Origin: UBA9611 sp965237595 | GTDB lineage: Bacteria; Chloroflexota; Dehalococcoidia; Lucifugimonadales; UBA3495 | Assembly (NCBI GenBank): GCA_965237595.1 | Contig: CBDEFY010000004.1 | Span: 124,001-188,000 of the forward strand | Length of the DNA stretch: 64,000 bases | Direction of reading: 5' to 3' | Part shown: positions 1 to 8,462 of the stretch, piece by piece | Position numbering within the stretch: position 1 is the stretch's first letter | How the letters are laid out: every line of letters begins with the position of its first letter | Made by a program: the position numbers and the translations under genes | Notes under the pieces: generated by a model | The model's input: only the letters and a program-made list of their open reading frames with translations | What the model was told of the DNA's origin: nothing | Database searches by the model: none

Positions 1-44
1 AAGACGTCTTTCTTGAACTGACCGGCAGCGAACTACGGGACTAA
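1..44 (+). CDS. ABC transporter ATP-binding protein, C-terminal end (partial)
   Basis: The window opens inside a plus-strand reading frame (codons in phase from base 3) that ends with DVFLELTGSELRD and a TAA at 42-44. The D-V-F-L-x-L-T-G sequence close to the stop is the usual tail of drug/antibiotic-type ABC ATPases that pair with ABC-2 permeases. The stop lies 2 bases before the TTG start of the permease at 47, so the two are surely co-transcribed and form one exporter. Only 13 residues are visible; the nucleotide-binding motifs lie upstream of the window. Confidence 0.8.
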   Translation, partial: DVFLELTGSELRD

Positions 45-46
45 CC

Positions 47-1135
47 TTGGTTGCGTTGACCTGGGCGAACCTGAAGATGATGGTGCGCAACCGCCAAGCC
101 ATATTCTGGGCCTTGTTCTTCCCCCTGCTCTTGGTGGTGGTGTTCGGCCTGTTCGAATTCAACGGGGTGGGCGCAGCCGATGTGGCAGTGATAGACCAGT
201 CCAAGGGCCCCAGGGCCGAACTGCTCCGGGAGCGGCTTGAGGAGATAGAATTCCTGGAGCTGGAGTACCAGGATATCGAACCCGGTGACGCGCGGGACAA
301 GGTGGCCGACGGCGACCTTGGGTACCTGATAGTCATTCCGGAGATGTTTGACGACCCGGCGGCCCAGGTCCAATCTGGGGGGCCGGCGCCGGTGATGCTG
401 GTCTACAGCACCCGAAACCCGGACCGCAATCAACTGGTGGACGGCGCGGTCCGCAATCTGGTGTCCGATATCCACTCCGACGGCGGCCCCATCGTGCCGT
501 CCCAACTACTGACCGCCGAAGTGATTCACGTCCCCGAGGTCGACTATTTCGACAACGTGCTTCTGGGGTTGCTGGGGCTGGGAATTATGACCAACTCCAT
601 AATCTCCATCGCAGTCCGCATCAGCACCTACCGGAACCAGTCCATCTTGAAACGCCTTCTGGTAACTCCCCTTCCCATCTGGAAATATTTCGCCGGGGAG
701 ATTACGGCCCACGTGATTTTAGCCTTGGTGCAGGCGGCAATCATTCTGGCCGTAGGCGTCTTCGGTTTTGGCGGGCACGTCCACGGAAACATTCTGTGGG
801 TTTTGGCCATCACCGCTCTGGGCAGCATAGTGTTTTTGAACATCGGCTTCATTTTGTCCGCCTGGGCCAAGACCCCGGCGGCCGCTTCAGGGATGGGCAA
901 CGCCGTGTCCCTGCCGATGATGTTCTTTGCGGGAACCTTTTTTTCCACCGCAGCCCTCCCGTGGGTGCTGCCCCAAGTGTCCTTGGCGCTGCCGCTCACG
1001 CCCATGCTGACCGCGCTGCGGGACGTTGCCATCGACAGCGCGCCAATCTGGGACACCTGGCCCCATCTGGCGGCCTTGGGCGGCTGGGCGGCGGCCACGG
1101 CTCTGGCGGCGGCCAAGGTCTTTAGGTTCGGGTGA
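47..1135 (+). CDS. ABC-2 type transporter permease
   Basis: A 362-residue membrane protein that would form the channel of an ABC exporter with the ATPase ending at 44. It has one N-terminal membrane segment (about residues 18-38), a large soluble extracytoplasmic domain (about 40-165), then a cluster of hydrophobic segments (about 168-190, 215-240, 248-270, 282-305 and 335-355). This is the ABC2_membrane_3 plan (N-terminal helix, external domain, five-helix core). The start is a TTG two bases after the upstream stop. The stop overlaps the GTG start of the next lipoprotein gene, so the three genes form one operon. The substrate cannot be read from the sequence. Confidence 0.85.
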   Translation: MVALTWANLKMMVRNRQAIFWALFFPLLLVVVFGLFEFNGVGAADVAVIDQSKGPRAELLRERLEEIEFLELEYQDIEPGDARDKVADGDLGYLIVIPEMFDDPAAQVQSGGPAPVMLVYSTRNPDRNQLVDGAVRNLVSDIHSDGGPIVPSQLLTAEVIHVPEVDYFDNVLLGLLGLGIMTNSIISIAVRISTYRNQSILKRLLVTPLPIWKYFAGEITAHVILALVQAAIILAVGVFGFGGHVHGNILWVLAITALGSIVFLNIGFILSAWAKTPAAASGMGNAVSLPMMFFAGTFFSTAALPWVLPQVSLALPLTPMLTALRDVAIDSAPIWDTWPHLAALGGWAAATALAAAKVFRFG

Positions 1136-1479
1136 TGGGAATCTTGGGCAGACCGGTCCCGATGGCATTGGGAAAGAGTCTGGCGACGGCCGGAGTGGCC
1201 TTGGTGCTGTTTCTAGCAGCCTGTGGCGGCGGCGAGCAGCAGGTAACTGGATTGGTGCTGGAGGCGGTCGAACGCAACCTGGCGGAGATTGAGTTACTCC
1301 GGCTGCGGGATGACGGCGGCAGGGTCTGGGAGTTTTCCACCGAGGGACCCGTGGGCACCAGCGCCGCCCATCTTCGGCAACACCAATTGGCTGGTGAAAA
1401 GGTCGTTGTCACCTACCAGGAGGAGGGCGGCCGGTTGGTGGCGGTGGATGTGAAAGACGCTGCGGGCCCCGGCGGTTAG
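1132..1479 (+). CDS. small lipoprotein of unknown function
   Basis: A 115-residue protein beginning at GTG 1132 (ATG alternative at 1135), overlapping the stop of the permease by four bases. The N-terminus has a basic stretch, a hydrophobic core and a lipobox L-A-A-C with the lipidated cysteine near residue 31, followed by GGG. It should therefore be exported and anchored to the membrane. The rest (about 80 residues) looks like a small beta-rich domain and matches nothing I recognise. Overlap with the exporter suggests an accessory or substrate-related role, which is inference only. It converges with the next gene, overlapping its end by four bases. Confidence 0.7.
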   Translation: MMGILGRPVPMALGKSLATAGVALVLFLAACGGGEQQVTGLVLEAVERNLAEIELLRLRDDGGRVWEFSTEGPVGTSAAHLRQHQLAGEKVVVTYQEEGGRLVAVDVKDAAGPGG

Positions 1480-2417
1480 AGTATCTCCAAGAGCTTCGCC
1501 TCTATCTCGCTGGCCGGCGTGAACTGCTCGAATTTGGCGTACACCAGGCCCTGGCTATCAATGATGAACGTCCAGGGTTCGGTGGGCAGGCCCCATTCGT
1601 TCACGGCGGCCACCACCCGATCAATGGTAGGTCTTGTCCCTTCCAACAGATGGGGGTTCTCAAAGACCTCAACGTGTATATAGTTGGCCTGGTCTCCCAG
1701 TTTATCTTTGACTTTGCTCAATTCTCCCACCTGGGGGCCGCAGGTGGCGCTAACGCAAAATGCCGGCGTGGCGAAGACGACCACCAGGGGCTTTCCCTGC
1801 TGTAACGCCTCATGGATGGAGAGCTCATATAGATCTAGGTCTGGGTCGGGAGAGCTGGAGATGTGGGATATGTCGTCCGCGGTTGCCGCCGTGTGAGTCA
1901 TGCTGGCTGGAGCAGGGTCTCCGATGGCCGGAGTGCTGGGCGTCTCGTATACGGTGAAACTTGCCTGAGCGAAGACCGGTCTTCCGTCGGTTGACGTGAA
2001 ATTAACGTCGAGCGTATAGAATCCGGCGGTATCCAGGTCCACTTCGGCCACGAATACCCCGCCCTCCGCTGTGGGCCAGCTCACGAACTTGGCTGACACC
2101 GAGTCTTTGAGCTCTCTGGTATCTTCGTTGGGGACGAGAAAATACGCCGCAACTTCTGAACCCTCCGCAGGCACAGGCACTGTCTCGCGGTCGACGATGC
2201 CGAATACGATGCGGTTCTGGCCCACGGCATGGTCCCGGTTGATGATTATTGCGGAGTAGTCTGGACCGCCCGCCTGTTGGTCACTTGAGATGATTGTGTC
2301 GCTCGCGTCCGAGGAGCAAGCCGCCGCCAACAGCAGCCACAACGCCGGCAAGAGGATCAAAGTCCGGGGGGTGAAACCTCGCAAGAATCGTCCAACCCCA
2401 TTGGCCAGGTTAGCCAT
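1476..2417 (-). CDS. lipoprotein with C-terminal thioredoxin-like domain
   Basis: A 313-residue lipoprotein. I chose ATG 2417 because a GGAAG ribosome site sits 8 bases upstream; a TTG lies just before it. The signal peptide ends in A-A-A-C with cysteine 34, followed by a Ser/Asp-rich linker. Residues ~60-165 are beta-rich, resembling an immunoglobulin-like sensor. Residues ~195-313 look like a thioredoxin/AhpC-TSA fold: the segment VVVFATPAFCVSATC precedes the alpha helix, and WTFIIDSQG matches the usual cis-Pro/strand region. The two cysteines (221 and 226) are spaced CX4C rather than the classic CXXC. A membrane-anchored extracytoplasmic redox protein is the likeliest role; partners are unknown. 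Confidence 0.7.
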   Translation of the reverse strand: MANLANGVGRFLRGFTPRTLILLPALWLLLAAACSSDASDTIISSDQQAGGPDYSAIIINRDHAVGQNRIVFGIVDRETVPVPAEGSEVAAYFLVPNEDTRELKDSVSAKFVSWPTAEGGVFVAEVDLDTAGFYTLDVNFTSTDGRPVFAQASFTVYETPSTPAIGDPAPASMTHTAATADDISHISSSPDPDLDLYELSIHEALQQGKPLVVVFATPAFCVSATCGPQVGELSKVKDKLGDQANYIHVEVFENPHLLEGTRPTIDRVVAAVNEWGLPTEPWTFIIDSQGLVYAKFEQFTPASEIEAKLLEIL

Positions 2418-2627
2418 CAATGTTCTTCCTTCTGCCTCGGTGGCACGAAAGACGCCCGGTTCAAAGGACGCTCACCATGATTTCTTATCAGGAACGCCGG
2501 ATAATCGGCACAAAAATCGGGGTGGCGCTTGGACCAACGTCGCAACGCCCACCCCCGGTTAGTCATACCCGTACCCGCTTTTTAGATGCCGGATCGAAGG
2601 TAACAGATGCAGAGCGAAATGGCGAGG

Positions 2628-3422
2628 TTAGTAGTGCATCCCCCGGCCCGCGCCTCCTTCGACGGCGATGGTCTGGCCGGTGATGGCCCCGGCGCGGTCT
2701 GAGACTAAGAACAATACCAGGTCGGCAATGTCTTGAGCTTCCACCATGCGGCCGATGGGTATTAGGGATACCGCCCGGCGCTCGGCCTCCGCGACCGTGA
2801 TGTTGGCGTCCTTGGCCTGGCGCTCCAGCATCATGGTCTGCCGGGGCGTCCTGGTGGTGCCGGGATGGATGCAGTTGACCAGGATGCCGTCGGGCGCGAC
2901 TTGGTCCGATAGGTTCTTGGCGATGTTGGAAACCGCCGAATTGGTCACGCCGTTGCTGTTGGTCAGAGTGTTGGCGGAACGGGCGGCCATCCCTCCGATG
3001 TTGATGATTCTCCCACCGCCCCGTGTCTGCATGTGGGGGATCACCTCCCGGGAACAGCGCACGTAGCCCATGACCTTGACGTTGATGTGGTTCATCCAAT
3101 CTTCGTCGGCCAGCTCCATGAAGGGAGCGGCGGTTGAATTGACTGCGTTGTTCACCAGAATGTCCACACCGCCTAGCTCGGCCACCGTGGCGGCGACCAG
3201 TTTCTTGATGTCCTCGGGGTTGCCCATGTCGGCTTGCACGGGCAGCGACTTGCGCCCAGTCTTGGCCGTAATCTCAGCGGCGGCGTCTTCCAGGTCTTCC
3301 ACACCCCTGGCGCAGATGGCCACGTCCACGCCCTCTTTGGCCAACGCCAATGCCGTGGCCCGGCCGATCCCCTTGCTGCCGCCGGTTACGATGGCAATCT
3401 TTCCTTGTAGTGACAGGTCCAT
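2628..3422 (-). CDS. SDR-family protein lacking the catalytic tetrad
   Basis: A 264-residue short-chain dehydrogenase-like protein. ATG 3422 was chosen over an upstream in-frame ATG because GGCGAGGA precedes it and the family begins here. The nucleotide-binding motif TGGSKGIG is intact (residues 13-20), as are the NNA motif and the N114 position. The catalytic serine position reads Gly (NIGGMAA, ~143), and the YxxxK motif is replaced by N157-G-V-T-N161. This fits an atypical 3-oxoacyl-ACP-reductase-like subgroup without the canonical tetrad, so ordinary alcohol oxidation is doubtful. It lies 37 bases downstream of the MmgE/PrpD gene on the same strand, so the two probably act in one pathway. 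Confidence 0.8.
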   Translation of the reverse strand: MDLSLQGKIAIVTGGSKGIGRATALALAKEGVDVAICARGVEDLEDAAAEITAKTGRKSLPVQADMGNPEDIKKLVAATVAELGGVDILVNNAVNSTAAPFMELADEDWMNHINVKVMGYVRCSREVIPHMQTRGGGRIINIGGMAARSANTLTNSNGVTNSAVSNIAKNLSDQVAPDGILVNCIHPGTTRTPRQTMMLERQAKDANITVAEAERRAVSLIPIGRMVEAQDIADLVLFLVSDRAGAITGQTIAVEGGAGRGMHY

Positions 3423-3459
3423 TATTCCTCGCCTCCCCGGTTCCTGATATGTATTTAGG

Positions 3460-4881
3460 CTAGGCGGACACGCAGGTCCCAATCAGACCCGCAATGGACG
3501 GTTCCTGGTCCAACCTCGTGACCGTTGAGACCAGTCCGTCCAGTTGGGCTCTGGGCCAGGGCAGGTCGCCAAACAAGGCGCTTATACGCTCGGTTTCAGT
3601 TGCCAGATCCCACTCCAGTTCGTTGCCGGTGAGTTCGTCGTGGAACTCGTCGCCGGAGCGGGTGCGCACGGTGATTCGCGGCGCGAAATTGGCCCTGTCT
3701 TTTTGTCCGGTTACTTCCACCCGCTGCTGGAGGTCGGTCACCGCCCGGTCGGCCCCGACGCCCTCTGTCTCGCCCAATCCGGGGTCGAGGCGCTGCCGCA
3801 GCGGCGGATAGCTGCCGTGGACCCAGGTGTAGGCGACGAAGTAGTGGGTGCTGCCCACGCCGGGCATGGAGCGGTCTTGGTTGGGAAACGCGGGAGACGG
3901 GTAGGTGGTCTCCAGCCAGTTCATTTCCACGGAGATGCTTGCCACGTCTTCCGGCGGGATGTTGTGATTGGCCCGGACCTGGGTGGTCAACTCGATGACC
4001 GGGCAGTTGTAGCCGGCGGTGGGATAGATCTTGGGGGTGACGTGGAGCAACTCCCAGCGCGAGCCCAGTCCCTGGACGGTTTGGGCCAGGTCTGTGGTGT
4101 TGGAATCGGACCCCGCTCTAAAAGTGTAGGTCAACTGGCCCCGGTTGTTGCCGGTGAACGCGTTGTAGAAACCGGCCGCGCCCTCCAGGCAACTCTCCGA
4201 GCCCTTCAGGTTTTCCCGGGCCAAAAGGGCGGCCATGATGCCGCTCCGGGTGGCCTGGGGCTCGTGATACATCATCTCCCGGCCGCTGACCCTGGGTCCT
4301 TCGGTGGTGCCTCCGGCGAAGGTGCAAGCCAGGGCCAGGGCGGTCACCAACTGGTCTTCATTCAGGTTCAGCAGCTTGCCGGTGGTGATGGCCGCTCCCA
4401 GGGTCCCGTAGACCGGGCTGCAGCGGAAGCCCCGGGCCTGGGTCGTGGGGATGAAATCGCCGGCGATGCGGGCCTCAACCTCGTAGCCGGCCGCCACGGC
4501 GGTGATGAAATCCTGGCCGGATGCTCCGGAAAGCTCGGCGGTCGCCAACCCGGCGGGGATGATGCAGGGGCCGGGGTGAATCAGCATCCGGTAGGAGTCG
4601 GTCTGGTTGGTGGCGTGCATCAGCTTGCTATTGGCGAAGGCCGCGCCGGTGCGGGTGGCCTTGGTCCCGTCCACCAAGATGGTCGCTCCGTCGGGTTTGG
4701 ATTCTTCCTCTTTGGTCAGCGCGATGGCCGCCTCGCCGTGGTGGGTCTGCGCACCGATGACGGACACCACCATGGCGTGGAGGATGGAGGCCTTGAGCTT
4801 GTCCACCACCGGGTCCGGCAGCTGGCTGAACTCCAGAGAGGAGACAAAACGGGCGTAGGAGCGGCTGAGGGCTTCGGGCAT
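3460..4881 (-). CDS. MmgE/PrpD family protein
   Basis: A 473-residue protein related to 2-methylcitrate dehydratase PrpD, cis-aconitate decarboxylase and MmgE. Family features include the SYA.FV N-terminal start, the ILDHAVS-like helix (ILHAMVVSVIGAQ), the motif TGAAFANSKLMHATNQTDS, and the GYNCPV segment preceding the C-terminal lid domain. Family members dehydrate or decarboxylate small tricarboxylic or hydroxy acids; the substrate here is unknown. ATG 4881 is preferred because GGAG lies 7 bases upstream (an in-frame TTG at 4899 is the alternative). First gene of a two-gene operon with the downstream SDR. Confidence 0.85.
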   Translation of the reverse strand: MPEALSRSYARFVSSLEFSQLPDPVVDKLKASILHAMVVSVIGAQTHHGEAAIALTKEEESKPDGATILVDGTKATRTGAAFANSKLMHATNQTDSYRMLIHPGPCIIPAGLATAELSGASGQDFITAVAAGYEVEARIAGDFIPTTQARGFRCSPVYGTLGAAITTGKLLNLNEDQLVTALALACTFAGGTTEGPRVSGREMMYHEPQATRSGIMAALLARENLKGSESCLEGAAGFYNAFTGNNRGQLTYTFRAGSDSNTTDLAQTVQGLGSRWELLHVTPKIYPTAGYNCPVIELTTQVRANHNIPPEDVASISVEMNWLETTYPSPAFPNQDRSMPGVGSTHYFVAYTWVHGSYPPLRQRLDPGLGETEGVGADRAVTDLQQRVEVTGQKDRANFAPRITVRTRSGDEFHDELTGNELEWDLATETERISALFGDLPWPRAQLDGLVSTVTRLDQEPSIAGLIGTCVSA

Positions 4882-5197
4882 GTTTACACTCCGTGCCAAT
4901 GGGTTGTGGGCAGCCAGGCCGGATTGTATTCCGCCGGGCCAAGGCGGTCAACGGAATGGGTGTGGCGAGAACGAAAGGGATGTAAGAGTTTCAGGCGGGG
5001 TTGATCAACCCCGCCGTTTTTCGGCACTACTGGAATGGACGCCTAATATTTTCGTACGAAACCGGTTTTATCCGCCGAGGAACTGTTCCCGAACAAGATG
5101 AAAAGATAGTTCCGGCAGAAGGATTTCACTGGTATCGTCAACCTCTGTGGAGAGGACCGGCCGATTCGGCTGCTAGCTTGTTTGGAGGGAGCTTAGG
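4882..5197. other. intergenic region between divergent genes
   Basis: About 315 bases separate the MmgE start (minus) from crcB (plus). It contains a strong terminator hairpin (4994-5021, listed separately) and an 11-base inverted repeat GCCGATTCGGC near 5161-5171. I looked for the conserved fluoride-riboswitch core expected before some crcB genes and did not find a convincing match. No coding sequence is supported. Confidence 0.5.
4994..5021 (+). terminator. Rho-independent terminator without an obvious upstream gene
   Basis: A perfect 22-base palindrome (4994-5015, arms GGCGGGGTTGA / TCAACCCCGCC) followed by G and five T residues. The T tract is on the plus strand, so it ends a rightward transcript, yet the only gene to its left runs leftward. 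It could end a short divergent transcript, act as an attenuator for crcB, or catch readthrough. Confidence 0.65.
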
Positions 5198-5575
5198 GTG
5201 CTGTTGATTTTGCTGGTGGGGATCGGTGGGTTTTTTGGCGCCGTGATACGCTATCTGGTCACAGAATGGGTGCAAGATATTTTTCGCGCGCTCTCACTGC
5301 CCTACGGGACGATAACGGTAAATATCACAGGTTGTTTGCTAATCGGCCTATTGGCGGGCCTGTCTGAAAATCGTAACCTGCTTGGCCCGGAAACACGGGC
5401 GCTGCTCTTGATTGGCGTTCTGGGCGGTTTCACCACTTTTTCAGCCTTTGGCTATGAAACGGTTGAGCTGCTAAGGGGCGGAGAGTCGATGGCAGCGTTT
5501 TCAAACGTTGCTATTCAGGTCTGTATAGGCCTTGCGGCGGTTTGGGTGGGATATTCAGCTTCGCAATTATCTTGA
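5198..5575 (+). CDS. crcB: fluoride ion channel CrcB/Fluc
   Basis: A 125-residue, four-helix membrane protein of the Fluc family, which forms dual-topology dimers that export fluoride. Diagnostic motifs are GGFFGAVIRY near residues 10-19, YGTITVNITGC (~36-46, containing the conserved Asn) and GVLGGFTTFSAFGYE (~73-87, with the Phe/Ser/Thr residues lining the fluoride path). The start is GTG 5198, preceded by GGAGGGAGC. Length is typical. It stands alone as a single-gene unit. Confidence 0.92.
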   Translation: MLLILLVGIGGFFGAVIRYLVTEWVQDIFRALSLPYGTITVNITGCLLIGLLAGLSENRNLLGPETRALLLIGVLGGFTTFSAFGYETVELLRGGESMAAFSNVAIQVCIGLAAVWVGYSASQLS

Positions 5576-5606
5576 AGAGCTTTGGCTTTTGCCTGCCTAA
5601 AGCCGG

Positions 5607-6398
5607 CTAGCCAAGACCTTGGGCAAAGTCGAGCCAAACCCTGGCGCACGGCACCGGCAGGATGTGCTGGACGAAGCCGTACACGCCGGGGAAAATCACC
5701 TTGCGCCCATTGGGGAACAAGTCCGCCGCGCCCCTGAAGTCCCCTAGGACTTCTTCCCTCAAGTTGGCGGCCGCCAGCATCAACATCGGGGTTTGCACGT
5801 CTTTCAACATGGGGCCGATGTCTCCAGCAGCGTTGGCCTGGAAGCCAGCCACCACATGGGCCGGAGTGGCCTTCATCTGCTCGGCGTACCAACGGATATA
5901 GGCCGGTTCCACTATTTGCGGGTCCAGCCGCCGCCCGATGGAATCTTCCACCCAGACGCTTATCCCCTCCCTCTCAATTAGTTCAGCGCTCTCTTTGTGG
6001 TGGGAGTCGAAATTTGTCGGAGAGGTGCAGACCGTCAGCGACCGGAGCCGCTCTTGGTTGGTGATGGAGAAGTTCATGGATATGGAACCACCCACGGTTT
6101 CGCCGATTAGGTGGAATTTCTCCAACTCCATCTTGTCAACGAACTCCTTCAGGTCTTTGGTGAAGCTGTCCAGGGTCCAGGGGTGCTCCGGCCCCGACAC
6201 GTCGGACAGGCCCATGCCCCGCATATCGAAGCGGATGACCCGGTAATGCCGGGCGATGATGGGCACCCACCCGAACCACATCTTGTGGCTCTTGGCCATC
6301 CCGTGGTGCATCACCACCGTTTCCGGTTCGGTCCAGGGGTCGGTGAAGTCGTCGATGGTGTAGAAAAGCTCTATGCCGTCGTCCAGGCGCAGTTTCAT
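5607..6398 (-). CDS. alpha/beta-fold hydrolase with Thr at the nucleophile position
   Basis: A 263-residue alpha/beta hydrolase. The oxyanion-hole HHGM motif (31-34), the RFDMRGMGLS strand/turn (56-65) and the C-terminal histidine (H245) are present. The nucleophile elbow, normally G-x-S-x-G-G, reads L-I-G-E-T101-V-G-G, so Ser is replaced by Thr; the codon is ACC on the minus strand. It lies 19 bases downstream of the CMD-family gene and probably belongs to the same operon, suggesting hydrolysis of an oxidised ring or ester intermediate. Whether Thr101 is active is unknown. Confidence 0.8.
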   Translation of the reverse strand: MKLRLDDGIELFYTIDDFTDPWTEPETVVMHHGMAKSHKMWFGWVPIIARHYRVIRFDMRGMGLSDVSGPEHPWTLDSFTKDLKEFVDKMELEKFHLIGETVGGSISMNFSITNQERLRSLTVCTSPTNFDSHHKESAELIEREGISVWVEDSIGRRLDPQIVEPAYIRWYAEQMKATPAHVVAGFQANAAGDIGPMLKDVQTPMLMLAAANLREEVLGDFRGAADLFPNGRKVIFPGVYGFVQHILPVPCARVWLDFAQGLG

Positions 6399-6417
6399 CT
6401 CGTTACTCCGGTCCGCT

Positions 6418-7218
6418 CTAGGCGGTTAGACGTTGTTCAGTGAAAACCGATCGGGCGACCCTCATGGCGGTGCGGGAGTTTATGTACCCGCCGTAGAGGA
6501 TGAGGTGGACAAACACCTCCATCAACTGTTGGGGAGTCACGCCGACCCGCAGCGCCCCTTCGATGCGGCGGCGGATCTGGCGGTCGTATTGGCCCATCAC
6601 GGTCATGGCGGAGAGGGCGCAGATGGCGCGGCTCTGCGGGTCGAGGTTAGGCCGCGAATAGATGGCACCCCAATGGTATTCGTCAATCAGGCGCTCCACC
6701 TCCATCTCTACCGAGTTGGGGTCTTCCACCGGATATAGAGTCGATTCGCCGATGTGCTGCTCGTAGCTCTTCTTGCCCAACTCGAAAAGCTCATCGGCCG
6801 ACTTACTGGTGTCGTAGACCTCAGTTGGCGTGAAACGGATGCCACGCTCCTCAAAGATTTCCTTGGTGGTGCGCATCGCGGTCTCCACCGCCGGCACACC
6901 CACATAGAAGGTGAGTTGGATGAACACCTCAACCACCTGTGCCGGTGACAACCCCAGGTTAAGGCTGCGCTCGATGTGGCGGCGCAGAAGAGGCAATTGC
7001 CCCAAAGCCGTCAGCGCCGACATGGTGACCATGCAGCGGTGCTGTGTTTCCAGTCCGGGCCGGTTCCAGACCTGGCCGAACAGGGCCTCGTCGATGATTC
7101 TTTTCAGGTCTGGGGCCAGTTGGTCGATCCCGGGCAGGGTGTAATGGCTGGGGTCGCCCTTGGCCATGAGGGAACGCATGGCCTGGCCTTTTTCATATCG
7201 CTCGTCGAGAGAGTCCAT
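6418..7218 (-). CDS. carboxymuconolactone decarboxylase-like protein, two CMD domains
   Basis: A 266-residue protein with two copies of the CMD/AhpD-like helical repeat: about residues 35-125 and 165-255. Both contain the pattern of a long helix followed by a short G-hinge and VxEVFxxLxxYxG-x-P/x-AxxAxR, matching 4-carboxymuconolactone decarboxylase family proteins. Neither repeat has the AhpD CXXC, so peroxiredoxin recycling is unlikely. ATG 7218 is preceded by AGGAGGCGCC, which excludes the longer in-frame extension. It sits between an LLM oxidoreductase and an alpha/beta hydrolase on the same strand, a plausible small catabolic operon. Confidence 0.85.
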   Translation of the reverse strand: MDSLDERYEKGQAMRSLMAKGDPSHYTLPGIDQLAPDLKRIIDEALFGQVWNRPGLETQHRCMVTMSALTALGQLPLLRRHIERSLNLGLSPAQVVEVFIQLTFYVGVPAVETAMRTTKEIFEERGIRFTPTEVYDTSKSADELFELGKKSYEQHIGESTLYPVEDPNSVEMEVERLIDEYHWGAIYSRPNLDPQSRAICALSAMTVMGQYDRQIRRRIEGALRVGVTPQQLMEVFVHLILYGGYINSRTAMRVARSVFTEQRLTA

Positions 7219-7262
7219 GGGGCGCCTCCTGGCGTCGAAAGATGGGACTAAATAACGGCCGC

Positions 7263-8210
7263 CTAAGTGATGGCCATGACCTGCTCTGCGAAGCGGGCCA
7301 TCCGGTCTTCGGTTTCGCGGGGGTCGGCTGTGCGGAAGTCGAAGATAAGGTGGGTAACTCCCACATCGGCGTAGGTTTGGACGTCTTGGCACACCTCATC
7401 GACCGAGCCGGTGAACCTCCGCCGGGGGCCGCCGGAATTTCCGGCGTCGTACAAGGGCGCTTTCATTGATACTTGAATCTCAGAGGGGTCACGGCCGGCT
7501 TTTGACGCGTATTCCCGCAAAGTGACCAAGTTCTGGGCTAACTCTTCGGGTTCCAACGGTGTGGCGGGGATGGCCCCCACAGGATGCCAGGCGTTTCCGA
7601 TCTGGGCGGCACGCCTGATGGCCGGTTTGCTCTGTCCGCCGATCCAGATGGGCGGATAGGGCTTCTGCACCGGCTTGGGCAGGAAGGTTATGCCGGAGAA
7701 ATTAACATACTTGCCTTCAAACTTTGGGTCGTCCTTGGTCCAAAGCTCGATGAAAGCCCTTAGGTATTCGTTGGTCACCGCACCCCGCTCGGCGAATGGC
7801 GGAGCGTCCAAAAGCTCAAACTCCTCTTCCATCCAGCCCACGCCCGCGCCCAAGATCAACCGGCCCTTGGAGAGCATGTCCAGGGTCGCCAACATCTTGG
7901 CGCTGAGGATGGGGTTGCGATAGGGGACAATCATTACGCTGGTCACCAGACGGATGCGCTCAGTGATACCGGCCAGGTAGGCCAGGGTAGTGATTTGTTC
8001 CGGCCACTCACCGTCCCCTGACTGCCCAGCCTCCAAGATGTCGCCGGTGACGCTGTAGGGGTAGGTGGAGTCCACCTGGTTGGGCTGCAGGATGTGGTCG
8101 GGCATCACCATGCAGTAGAAGCCCAGCCGGTCACCCGTACGGGCAATGCTCGCCAGCGCGCCGGGCTCGGCGGACGCACCGCTGTTGGGGAGGTAAAAAC
8201 CGTAGTCCAT
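7263..8210 (-). CDS. LLM-class flavin/F420-dependent oxidoreductase
   Basis: A 315-residue TIM-barrel protein of the bacterial luciferase-like monooxygenase superfamily. The N-terminus starts directly with strand one (MDYGFYLPNSG). The core segments TSVMIVPYRNPILSAKMLATLD, LSKGRLILGAGVGWMEEEFE and KPYPPIWIGG are typical of the F420-dependent subgroup that includes probable hydride-transfer dehydrogenases. Cofactor choice (F420 or FMN) cannot be fixed by eye. It is first in a probable operon with the CMD and alpha/beta hydrolase genes. Its start region faces the divergent MaoC gene at 8463. Confidence 0.85.
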   Translation of the reverse strand: MDYGFYLPNSGASAEPGALASIARTGDRLGFYCMVMPDHILQPNQVDSTYPYSVTGDILEAGQSGDGEWPEQITTLAYLAGITERIRLVTSVMIVPYRNPILSAKMLATLDMLSKGRLILGAGVGWMEEEFELLDAPPFAERGAVTNEYLRAFIELWTKDDPKFEGKYVNFSGITFLPKPVQKPYPPIWIGGQSKPAIRRAAQIGNAWHPVGAIPATPLEPEELAQNLVTLREYASKAGRDPSEIQVSMKAPLYDAGNSGGPRRRFTGSVDEVCQDVQTYADVGVTHLIFDFRTADPRETEDRMARFAEQVMAIT

Positions 8211-8462
8211 GGCCCGTACTCCATTTCTGTCTAATCGGGCTGGCCAGTCCGGCGGGAAAGTGTCCGGTGACCGGTTGCGGACGGCGGGTGCGTCTCAGGC
8301 AGGAAGACGTGCCTGGATGCCGGTCCGGACGGAAATCCGCCCAAACTATATATCGGTGTGGCGGGCCTGTCCAATCCGGCGTAGGTCCAACTCCGCAAGG
8401 ATTTCTTGACACCTCAGAGGGCGACTTGTAGACTTGCCGTGCGTTGGAACAGGAGGATATTC

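Noticed and set aside
3544..5004. A 486-codon open frame on the plus strand opposite the MmgE/PrpD gene
   Set aside because: It mirrors a GC-rich gene and encodes a low-complexity Gly/Arg/Asp-rich product with no domain; a shadow of codon bias.
4882..5197. Fluoride riboswitch before crcB
   Set aside because: The conserved GATG-type core and the pseudoknot pairing were not found; only an unrelated terminator and a short palindrome are present.
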